From the NCBI GenBank assembly GCA_947475245.1, contig CANJLW010000002.1, positions 62,001 through 126,000 on the forward strand: 64,000 nt of DNA, in the 5' to 3' direction. Below are positions 57,599-64,000 of the stretch, piece by piece; positions within the stretch are counted from its first letter, which is position 1, and each line of letters starts with the position of its first letter. Position numbers and translations under genes: made by a program. Source of the stretch: Acetobacteraceae bacterium (GTDB taxonomy: Bacteria; Pseudomonadota; Alphaproteobacteria; Acetobacterales; Acetobacteraceae). The notes beneath the pieces were generated by a model. The model was not told the origin of the DNA. It did no database searches and worked only from the letters and a program-made list of their open reading frames with translations.

Positions 57599-58834
57599 TT
57601 ATTCGGCGGCGAGCTGTTGGTTCTTGTTCATGTAGCGAACGCTGACCGGGGTGTTGGCCTCGAACGGGCTTTGCAGGCCCAGTTCCTTCGCGATCTCGCG
57701 CACCGCCGGGAAGACTTCCTGGCCCAGCAGACGAATGCAGGTCATGGAATCCTGGTGGGTCACGTTCCCGTCGTTCGCCCAGAACGACAGAATGCCCGGA
57801 CGGGTCTCTTCCAGCAGCAGCTTGATCTTCGCGATCACCTGCTTCGGCGTGCCGGCGATGACCATCAGGTCTTTCAACTGCTGCTCGATCGCCGGGCGAT
57901 AGCGCGGGCTCGTCGAACGCCCCGTCGAGAATTCCGCAAAGGCTCGGCGGTTTTCCGGGCTGCCGTAACCGGCCGGCGTGCTCCAGACGGGATGCGCGAG
58001 GCCGGTGAATTCACCCTGCATCCACATGAACTGACGAGCGTTTTCCAGCGCCTTTTCTTCGGTCTCGGCGACATGGATCTGCTTGAGCAGGCCATGATAT
58101 TCCGGTCCGCCCTTGATGCCGACTTCGGCTGCGGCCTTGTCGTACATGTCCCAGATCTGCCGTGTGCGTTCGACCGGCGTATTCAGCGCGATGTAGGGAT
58201 ACCCGTTCTGGGCGGCCCAAACGATGGTTTCCTTGCTGATGACGCCGGGGATCCAGATGCGCGGATGCGGCTTTTGCATCGGCACGGCCCAGGGGTTCAC
58301 GACGCGCTGCTGATAATGCGTGCCTTCCCAGCGGAACGGGCCGGGCTGGGTCCAGGTCTTGATGATCAGATCGTGCGCTTCCTGGAAGCGTTCCCGGTTG
58401 AACGCCGGGTTCACGCCGTTCGCCAGCTGCTCCTGCCCGCCACCGCGGACGAAGCCGGACACCAGGCGTCCCTTGGACACCATGTCGATCATCGCCAACT
58501 CTTCCGAGAGCTGCACCGGGTTTTCCCAGAGCGGCAGCGGATTGCCGAGCATGACGATTTTGACGCGCTTGGTTGCGGCGGCAAGCATGGCGGCGAACAT
58601 GTTGGCGCGCGCCTGCATGCAGAACGGCGCATTGTGATGTTCGTTGAGCATGATGCCATCGATGCCGACTTCCTCGGCGTAGATGTACTGCTCCAGATAC
58701 TCGTTATAGAGCCGGCTGCCCTCGTTCGAGTTGAAGTTGGAGTTCGGGAACATCAGCGCGGTTGCGCCATAGTCCAGGCCGGCCTTCGCGTCGTAGGCCG
58801 ACATGGGCTGTTCGGTGAAATACATCAGATGCAT
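57599..58834 (-). CDS. LLM-class flavin-dependent monooxygenase (second copy)
   Basis: This 411-aa luciferase-like protein starts MHLMYFTEQPMSAYDAKAGL and has IDGIMLNEHHNAPFCMQARAN, VMLGNPLPLWENPVQLSEEL and DMVSKGRLVSGFVRGGG, all standard for the reduced-flavin monooxygenase barrel. It is ~60 residues longer than the LLM gene at 44340 and only distantly similar. GGGAG lies 9 bases before the ATG. The alpha/beta hydrolase-fold gene ends 35 bp upstream on the same strand, so the two are probably co-transcribed. The substrate is unknown. Confidence 0.9.
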   Translation of the reverse strand: MHLMYFTEQPMSAYDAKAGLDYGATALMFPNSNFNSNEGSRLYNEYLEQYIYAEEVGIDGIMLNEHHNAPFCMQARANMFAAMLAAATKRVKIVMLGNPLPLWENPVQLSEELAMIDMVSKGRLVSGFVRGGGQEQLANGVNPAFNRERFQEAHDLIIKTWTQPGPFRWEGTHYQQRVVNPWAVPMQKPHPRIWIPGVISKETIVWAAQNGYPYIALNTPVERTRQIWDMYDKAAAEVGIKGGPEYHGLLKQIHVAETEEKALENARQFMWMQGEFTGLAHPVWSTPAGYGSPENRRAFAEFSTGRSTSPRYRPAIEQQLKDLMVIAGTPKQVIAKIKLLLEETRPGILSFWANDGNVTHQDSMTCIRLLGQEVFPAVREIAKELGLQSPFEANTPVSVRYMNKNQQLAAE

Positions 58835-58869
58835 GGGTTTGTTCTCCCTGTACCGGTTTTAGCGGTTGG

Positions 58870-59646
58870 CTATGACGCCACGAATTGCGTGATCAGCTTG
58901 GCGACGGCGGCCGGCTGATCCATTTCCGCGCAATGACCGCACTCGGCGACGACGGTCATGGTCGCGTTGCGCAGGGCCTTGGCATAGACGTGGCTGGCGC
59001 TGATCGGCACGATACGATCGTCGTCGCCGTGGATGATCAGGGCCGGGCTTTGCACGCCGCCCAGGAGATGCGGCAAGGTCTGGCTGTACATGTATGGCTT
59101 CCACGCAGTGCGGAAGCTCATTTCCCGGCAGAGGTCCCAGGCTTCGAGCTGATCGATGGAAACGTCACCGTAGATCGCGGTGAACGCCGCTTCGTTGTGG
59201 AAGCCCATCCTGGGGTAATCGAGATAGGACAGCAGTGCCTGATCGGTGATGTAGCCGTCGGGCGGGTTGATGCCCATCGACCCGACCAGCACCAGTCGAC
59301 GATATTGGGTCGGCGCAAGGCTGGCCATTTCCGCGGCGATCCAGCCGCCGAAGCCCAGACCGACCAGCGACGCATCACTGACCCCAAGCCCGGTCAGCAG
59401 CCACGCGTTCATGGCGGCGATGTCGCGCGGGTGGCGCATCCATTCCGCCCGTTCCGACTTGCCCCAACCCGGATGGTGGGAAACGATGACGTCGAATTTC
59501 TCCGCGAGGGCATCGTAGAAGGCCAAGCTGTCGGGTGTACCGATATCGCGATGCAGCACCAGCACAGTGGGCCCGCTGCCCGCGCGCTTGAAGAACATCT
59601 TGGTGCCGGCAATATCCTTGGTTGCTTCTGTCCAGGCGACGGTCAT
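58870..59646 (-). CDS. Alpha/beta hydrolase-fold protein lacking the nucleophile Ser
   Basis: This 258-aa protein has a complete alpha/beta hydrolase layout: PTVLVLHRDIGTPDSLAF (oxyanion region), VSHHPGWGKSERAEWM, the elbow DASLVGLGFGGWIAAEMASL, the acid in IIHGDDDRIVP and the His in ECGHCAEMDQP. The nucleophile elbow, usually GxSxG, is GLGFG, with Gly98 (GGC codon at 59355-59353) where Ser/Cys/Asp should be. It may be a non-hydrolytic lyase, dioxygenase-like or binding protein. GAGGAAAG precedes the ATG at 59646. It follows lpxK by 32 bp and comes before the monooxygenase. Confidence 0.88.
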   Translation of the reverse strand: MTVAWTEATKDIAGTKMFFKRAGSGPTVLVLHRDIGTPDSLAFYDALAEKFDVIVSHHPGWGKSERAEWMRHPRDIAAMNAWLLTGLGVSDASLVGLGFGGWIAAEMASLAPTQYRRLVLVGSMGINPPDGYITDQALLSYLDYPRMGFHNEAAFTAIYGDVSIDQLEAWDLCREMSFRTAWKPYMYSQTLPHLLGGVQSPALIIHGDDDRIVPISASHVYAKALRNATMTVVAECGHCAEMDQPAAVAKLITQFVAS

Positions 59647-59678
59647 TCCACTTTCCTCGCGTTTATTCTCGCGCCACT

Positions 59679-60659
59679 CTACTCGCCAGTACGATTTCTT
59701 GTCGAGTGTTCGGCCAACCATCCGTCCAGCGCCGCCGGATCGTCCCAGGCAAGGCGCACGCCGACAACCGTAACCTGATCGCGGATGTCCGGCGGCAGGC
59801 GAACGGCGTCCTTTGGCGTGGTGGCCAGTAGCGCGTTGAATTCCTTGGCCTGACCCACCAAAGAGTCCAATTCCTTTCGGCTGAAGGCGTGGTGGTCGGG
59901 GAACGCGACGCGCGCAACCAAGCGGATTCCGGCATCTTGCAGCGGCATGAAAAATTTGTCGGGTGACGCAATGCCCGCGAAGGCGACGACGTTGTGGCCG
60001 CGCAGGTCCTCGATTTGCGGCCCTTGCACAAGGCGGGCACCCAGCACGGGCAACCCTGGGGGCAGTTGCCGCAGCGCGAAAGTCAGGTCGGTGCCGATCA
60101 GGACCGCGGCCTGACAGCGGGCCGCGCCGACCGAGACCGGTTCGCGCAGCGGACCTGCCGGCAGCACCCGTCCGTTACCGAAGCCGGTATTGCCGTCGAT
60201 CACCAGCAGAGACAGCGTCTTGACCAGCGTGGGGTTCTGCAACCCGTCGTCGAGCAGAAGGACCTCCGCGCCGGTGGCGATGGCGGCCTTGGCACTGGCG
60301 GCGCGGTTGGCCCCGATCCAGGTGGGCGCGACGCGCGCCAGCAGCAGCGCCTCATCCCCCACTTGCTCGGCGCTGTCGCCGAGACCGACACGATGCGGCC
60401 CCTGGATGGACCCGCCATACCCTCGCAACAGCACATGCACCGCCCGACCCTGAGCGGTCAGGCGTTCCGCCAGATCCAGCGCAACCGTGGTCTTGCCCGC
60501 CCCGCCGACGGTGACGTTGCCGCAGCAAATCACCGGCACCGGCGCCCGCCAGCCCGTGCGCGCCACGCGACGCCGAGTGACGGCCGCGACGAGGCACGAC
60601 GCAGGAGACAACAACCGAGGCAGCCAGCCGTCCCGCAGCCAGAACGCCGGCGCGCGCAT
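59679..60659 (-). CDS. lpxK: Tetraacyldisaccharide 4'-kinase LpxK
   Basis: LpxK phosphorylates the 4' position of the lipid A precursor at the inner membrane. It is 326 aa with the usual start MRAPAFWLRDGWLPRLLSPA, Walker A ICCGNVTVGGAGKTTVAL, RGYGGSIQGPHRV, GDEALLLAR, LLLDDGLQNPTLVK and FAGIASPDKFF. It starts on the waaA stop (ATGA). Confidence 0.95.
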   Translation of the reverse strand: MRAPAFWLRDGWLPRLLSPASCLVAAVTRRRVARTGWRAPVPVICCGNVTVGGAGKTTVALDLAERLTAQGRAVHVLLRGYGGSIQGPHRVGLGDSAEQVGDEALLLARVAPTWIGANRAASAKAAIATGAEVLLLDDGLQNPTLVKTLSLLVIDGNTGFGNGRVLPAGPLREPVSVGAARCQAAVLIGTDLTFALRQLPPGLPVLGARLVQGPQIEDLRGHNVVAFAGIASPDKFFMPLQDAGIRLVARVAFPDHHAFSRKELDSLVGQAKEFNALLATTPKDAVRLPPDIRDQVTVVGVRLAWDDPAALDGWLAEHSTRNRTGE

Positions 60660-61921
60660 CAGCGCAGACTCGCGAGCAACGCGGTCGCGGTTTCCGCCGG
60701 CAGTCCTTCATGTCCGCCGATGATCGCGGCGGCTCTTTGTCCCATTGCGATCCCACGCGCGGGATCGCGCAGCAGAGACCCGACACTCTCGGCCAGCGAC
60801 GACGCGTCGTTGACGACAATCACCGCGTCCGCCGAACGCAACAGCGCGTGATGGTCGGTGAAGTTGCCGGTATGCGGCCCGGTCAGGATGGCGCAGCCCA
60901 GACGCGCGGGTTCCAGAGGATTCTGCCCGCCGCCGGGCGGCGGCAGGCTGCGGCCGACAAAGACAATCGGGGCCAGGCGAAACCACAGCCCCAATTCCCC
61001 CAGCGTATCGGCAATCCACAACCCGCCCGCGGGCGGCGCGTCACCGGCCGCGCGCCGCGGCGCGTCGCCCAGTTCGCGCGCGATGGCGGAACCGCGATCC
61101 GGGTGACGCGGGGCAATGATCGTCAGCAACCCCGGATGATCGACCGCCAGCCGCCGGTGCGCGTCGGCGATCAATGCCTCCTCGCCCGGATGCGTACTGG
61201 CCGCCAGCCAGACCGGCCGATCGCCGATCCGCGCGCGCAAGGCATCCAGTTCCGCGGTGTCGGCGGGCAGCGGCGGTGCCGCGAATTTCAAATCGCCGGC
61301 GCGGATAGCCGAACGCCCGCCGAGGTCGCGCAGGCGTTGGGCATCCTCCTCGCTGCGCGCGCGGATCGTGTCAAAGGCGCTCAGCAGGCGTTCGGCCGCG
61401 CGCGGTGCGCGCCGCCACCAGGCGAAGCTGCCGGCTGACATGCGCGCGTTGATCAGCATCAGAGGAATGCCGCGCCGCCGACAGGCCGCGATTCGATTCG
61501 GCCAAAGCTCGCTTTCCACGAAACAGGCCGCGTCCGGCTTCCAATGGTCCAGGAACCGCCTGACCCAGGCGGGCACGTCCAGCGGGGCGAATCGATGGAC
61601 GACATGCCGTTCCAGCCCCAACCCCGGCAGGCGTCGCCCGAGCAGTTCGGCGGAGGTCACGGTGCCGGTGGTCAGCAGCACGGTCATCATCGGCGCCTGT
61701 CGGTGCAGTTCGACGAGCACAGGCAGGATCGACTCGGTCTCGCCCACGCTCGCCGCGTGCATCCACAGTACCCGCCCAACAGGCCGAGGCTCGTGGTCGA
61801 TCCCCCGGCGTTCGGCAAGCCGAACGGCGATTTCCTTGTTACCCCGAGCGCGCATCCGCAAATACGGGCGCAACGCGGGTGCGATCAGGGTCGCAAGAAT
61901 GGCCCAGGCGGCATGGATCAT
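60659..61921 (-). CDS. waaA: Kdo transferase WaaA (KdtA)
   Basis: WaaA adds Kdo to lipid IVA on the inner membrane. ATG 61921 overlaps the upstream acyltransferase stop (ATGA) and gives 420 aa; a GTG at 61930 has no ribosome site. An N-terminal membrane anchor (AAWAILATLIAPALRPYL) is followed by the GT30 motifs WMHAASVGETESILPVL, CFVESELWPNRIAACR, LINARMSAGSF, WLAASTHPGEEALI and PPGGGQNPLEPARLG. It is coupled to lpxK. Confidence 0.95.
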   Translation of the reverse strand: MIHAAWAILATLIAPALRPYLRMRARGNKEIAVRLAERRGIDHEPRPVGRVLWMHAASVGETESILPVLVELHRQAPMMTVLLTTGTVTSAELLGRRLPGLGLERHVVHRFAPLDVPAWVRRFLDHWKPDAACFVESELWPNRIAACRRRGIPLMLINARMSAGSFAWWRRAPRAAERLLSAFDTIRARSEEDAQRLRDLGGRSAIRAGDLKFAAPPLPADTAELDALRARIGDRPVWLAASTHPGEEALIADAHRRLAVDHPGLLTIIAPRHPDRGSAIARELGDAPRRAAGDAPPAGGLWIADTLGELGLWFRLAPIVFVGRSLPPPGGGQNPLEPARLGCAILTGPHTGNFTDHHALLRSADAVIVVNDASSLAESVGSLLRDPARGIAMGQRAAAIIGGHEGLPAETATALLASLR

Positions 61922-62592
61922 CGCGCGCACAACCGATCGGCTTCGGCCAGCGCCTGGTTCAACGCCGCTTCAATCGCCGGAAGCGTCGCCTCCCACGCGT
62001 CGCGCGGTACCCGCACCGGCGCGCCGCACACCATGAAACCGCGCCCGAAGGGCAGCGGGATTGCCATCCGGTCCCATGTGCCCAGCACGATGCGATGTGT
62101 CGAACGGGCGGCGCAGGGCAGCACCGGCACCCCCGCCAGGGCCGCCAGTTGCGCCACGCCCGGAGCCGGGCTGTGGCGCGGCCCACGCGGCCCATCCGGG
62201 GTAATGCCGATATGGTCGCCCTTTTTCAGCAGTGCCAGCAGTGTTCGCAGCGCCGCCGGCCCGCCGCGCGAGGAGGACCCGAGTACCGGCTCGATCCCGA
62301 AGCGGCGCACGACCTCTCCGATAAAGCGCCCGTCGCGATGCCGGCTGACCAGCGTGTGAATAGGCACCCGCCGATAGGATGGCCGACCGTCGGCGATCAG
62401 GGACAAAGCCGGCATCAGCGGCAGGCATTCGTGCCAAAAGGCGAATACGGCGGCCTGGCCGGCGCCGATGGTGTCGAAATGCCCGTCGCCCACCAGCGTC
62501 CAGCGCGTGGTACGCAGGGCGAAGTGCAGGTATCGGCCCAGCAATCGAGCGAGCAGGCCCTGAACGAAGTCGGATCGGAACAGCGCTTTCAC
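61918..62592 (-). CDS. DUF374 lysophospholipid acyltransferase-like protein
   Basis: This 224-aa protein belongs to the DUF374 group, often found beside waaA/lpxK and thought to act in lipid A or membrane lipid acylation. It has VFAFWHECLPLMPALS (in place of the HxxxxD of PlsC enzymes), SRHRDGRFIGEVVRRFG, GSSSRGGPAALRTLLALL and ITPDGPRGPRHSPAPG. The activity is inferred from the family and position. It overlaps waaA by 4 bp. Confidence 0.88.
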   Translation of the reverse strand: MKALFRSDFVQGLLARLLGRYLHFALRTTRWTLVGDGHFDTIGAGQAAVFAFWHECLPLMPALSLIADGRPSYRRVPIHTLVSRHRDGRFIGEVVRRFGIEPVLGSSSRGGPAALRTLLALLKKGDHIGITPDGPRGPRHSPAPGVAQLAALAGVPVLPCAARSTHRIVLGTWDRMAIPLPFGRGFMVCGAPVRVPRDAWEATLPAIEAALNQALAEADRLCAR

Positions 62593-62668
62593 GTGGTCTG
62601 TTCCCCCATGCCGACGACGACCGACCGATAGTGGGAAAAGACGGGCGACATACGCCGCGCGGGTAGCA

Positions 62669-62712
62669 CGCGCGGACGGGTGCGGAAAGGCCGGAGCGTT
62701 TTCGTCCGCGCG
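62669..62712 (-). terminator. Possible hairpin after the GT4 gene
   Basis: CGCGCGGACG (62669-62678) and CGTCCGCGCG (62703-62712) form a perfect 10-bp inverted repeat with a 24-base spacer, directly after the glycosyltransferase stop on the minus strand. The loop is long, so its activity is uncertain. The 120 bp up to the DUF374 start hold no gene. Confidence 0.35.
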
Positions 62713-63747
62713 CTATCGCGGTTCGATCAGCGGCACCAGATGGGACAGAAAGGTCTCGGCGCAGGCGCGCCAGGAATATCCCTCCGCATGGCGACGACAC
62801 GCATCGCGGTCCGCATCCAGCGCGTCCAACGCCGCCTGCCGTAAGTCGGTGTTCACTGCCCCGATTTTGCCGTCGGCACCCGCCAGAACGTCTTTCGGGC
62901 CGGTGACCGGGAATGCCGCCACCGGCGTGCCGCAGGACAGTGCTTCCAGGATCACCAGGCCGAACGTGTCGGTCAGGCTGGGGAACACGAAGACATCCGC
63001 GCCGGCATAGGCCTGCGCGAGTTCGGCGCCGAAGCGCGGGCCGGTGAAGGTCACGTTCGGATAAGCGCGTTGCAGCGACGCCAGTTGCGGCCCGCCGCCC
63101 ACCACGACCTTCGATCCCGGCAGGTCCAGGTCGAGAAACGCGCCGATGTTCTTTTCCACCGCGACGCGGCCGACATAGATGAATATCGGTCGCGGCAGGT
63201 CCCAGGCTTCTCGCGGTTCGGTGCGGAACAGGTCGAGGTCCACGCCGCGCGACCACGCACGGATATTGCTGAAGCCGCGCCCGCTCAGTTCGTCGCGCAA
63301 TGACTGCGTGGCGACCATGGTGCCCTGTCCGGCGCCGTGGAAGCGGCGCATCCAGGCATAGATCGGGCGCACGGGAATACCGGTGCGAGCCTTCACATAC
63401 TCCGCGAATCGGGTGTGAAAAGCGGTGGTGAAGCGAAATCCGGTGCGCTTCGCCCAACGTCGCGCCGCGATGCCCAGGGGGCCTTCGGTGGCGATGTGCA
63501 GGGCGTCGGGCTGGAATGCCTCGATCATCCGGACCAGCCGCCGACGCGGCAGCACCGACAGGGAAATGTCGGGATAGGTCGGGCAGGGGAAGGTACGGAA
63601 GCGGTCGGGACCGATCACCTCCACCACATGACCCATGTCGCGAAGTTCGCCGACAACGGTCGTGAGCGTGCGTACCACGCCGTTGACCTGCGGCTTCCAG
63701 GCATCCGTTACGATCAGGATGCGGTGGGATGGCGCGGGCGGCAGCAT
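62713..63747 (-). CDS. GT4-family glycosyltransferase (mannosyltransferase-like)
   Basis: This 344-aa GT-B enzyme uses a nucleotide sugar, probably to glycosylate a membrane lipid or LPS. After MLPPAPSHRILIVTD come WKPQVNGVVRTLTTVVGEL, TAFHTRFAEYVKARTGIPVR, SRGVDLDLFRTEP, IYVGRVAVEKNIGAFLDL and PSLTDTFGLVILEALSCGTP with the donor-binding Glu. The pattern is that of GDP-mannose- or UDP-sugar-dependent lipid glycosyltransferases. ATG 63747 is chosen from the family start; the frame opens at 63819 inside the next gene. The acceptor is unknown. Confidence 0.9.
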   Translation of the reverse strand: MLPPAPSHRILIVTDAWKPQVNGVVRTLTTVVGELRDMGHVVEVIGPDRFRTFPCPTYPDISLSVLPRRRLVRMIEAFQPDALHIATEGPLGIAARRWAKRTGFRFTTAFHTRFAEYVKARTGIPVRPIYAWMRRFHGAGQGTMVATQSLRDELSGRGFSNIRAWSRGVDLDLFRTEPREAWDLPRPIFIYVGRVAVEKNIGAFLDLDLPGSKVVVGGGPQLASLQRAYPNVTFTGPRFGAELAQAYAGADVFVFPSLTDTFGLVILEALSCGTPVAAFPVTGPKDVLAGADGKIGAVNTDLRQAALDALDADRDACRRHAEGYSWRACAETFLSHLVPLIEPR

Positions 63748-63781
63748 GTCGTCGCCTGTGATCTCGAGGAGTGGTGTATGA

Positions 63782-64000
63782 TCAGGCAGGTTGCGGAACC
63801 CCGACCTGACGCGGTGCAAGAAACGACAGGCGGTTCAGTGCCGCCCAGTCGATCAGTTCCAGCCGACCGTCGTGATGCTCCACCAGGGCGGTGCAGCTTT
63901 CCACCCAATCGCCGGTGTTCAAATACAATATGCCTTCGATCTCGCGCATTTCCGCGTGGTGGATATGGCCGCACACGACGCCGTCGAAGCCGCGCCGACG
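63782..64000 (-). CDS. Metallophosphoesterase, UDP-diacylglucosamine diphosphatase-like, C-terminal part
   Basis: The gene runs off the right edge, and only the last 72 residues are present. They read RRRGFDGVVCGHIHHAEMRE, then LYLNTGDWVESCTALVEH and a short tail. The CGHIHHAE motif supplies the final metal-binding histidines of calcineurin-type phosphoesterases, and NTGDWVESCTALVE is characteristic of the LpxH-like group next to the GT4 gene. It probably belongs with the envelope genes downstream. Confidence 0.85.
   Translation of the reverse strand, partial: RRRGFDGVVCGHIHHAEMREIEGILYLNTGDWVESCTALVEHHDGRLELIDWAALNRLSFLAPRQVGVPQPA

Overview
The window is GC-rich chromosomal DNA from an alphaproteobacterium. 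The dcw order (mraZ-rsmH-ftsL-ftsI-murEF-mraY-murD-ftsW-murGCB-ddl-ftsQAZ), the proline-rich FtsL, the his order hisB-DUF2628-hisH-GNAT-hisA-hisF-hisE-HIT and the meso-DAP type MurE suggest a Rhodospirillales/Acetobacteraceae-like bacterium. This placement is inferred from gene order and protein character; no database search was possible. I see no phage, insertion sequence, CRISPR array or tRNA. The only RNA gene I recognise is rnpB.

Layout. 1-3.8 kb: the end of a CaiB-type CoA-transferase and a large double glycosyltransferase with N-terminal repeats. 4.1-9.2 kb: clpB, then paaABCD for the phenylacetyl-CoA epoxidase. 9.2-14.0 kb: a catabolic block on mixed strands holding a hydantoinase/dihydropyrimidinase, a translationally coupled unknown 96-aa protein, an FAD amine/amino-acid oxidase and a peptide-type ABC binding protein. 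14.1-14.5 kb: rnpB. 14.7-33.9 kb: one long division and cell-wall operon, tightly coupled by stop/start overlaps, headed by a promoter with MraZ boxes and closed by a strong hairpin after ftsZ.

34.0-38.7 kb: histidine biosynthesis. hisF has its own upstream region with two FNR/FixK-like boxes. 38.7-45.4 kb: an intracellular PHB depolymerase, a GST, an SMP-30 hydrolase, an unrecognised 507-aa protein, panB and a luciferase-like monooxygenase. 45.5-46.2 kb: a Phd/VapC toxin-antitoxin pair. 46.2-49.3 kb: an SDR dehydrogenase, an amidase and a degenerate carbamoyltransferase-like protein, which may be one pathway. 49.3-50.5 kb: a DUF1993 protein and a MarC-family membrane protein.

50.6-57.5 kb: dnaN, a lytic transglycosylase on the opposite strand, an AT-rich gap, recF and gyrB. 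57.6-64.0 kb, all on the minus strand: a metallophosphoesterase end, a GT4 glycosyltransferase, a DUF374 acyltransferase, waaA and lpxK (lipid A/Kdo assembly), then an alpha/beta hydrolase-fold protein lacking its nucleophile and a second luciferase-like monooxygenase.

Most of the window is housekeeping. The least explained parts are the hisF double operator, the 507-aa protein, the amidase/carbamoyltransferase-like pair, the nucleophile-less hydrolase next to a flavin monooxygenase, and the 96-aa partner of the hydantoinase.
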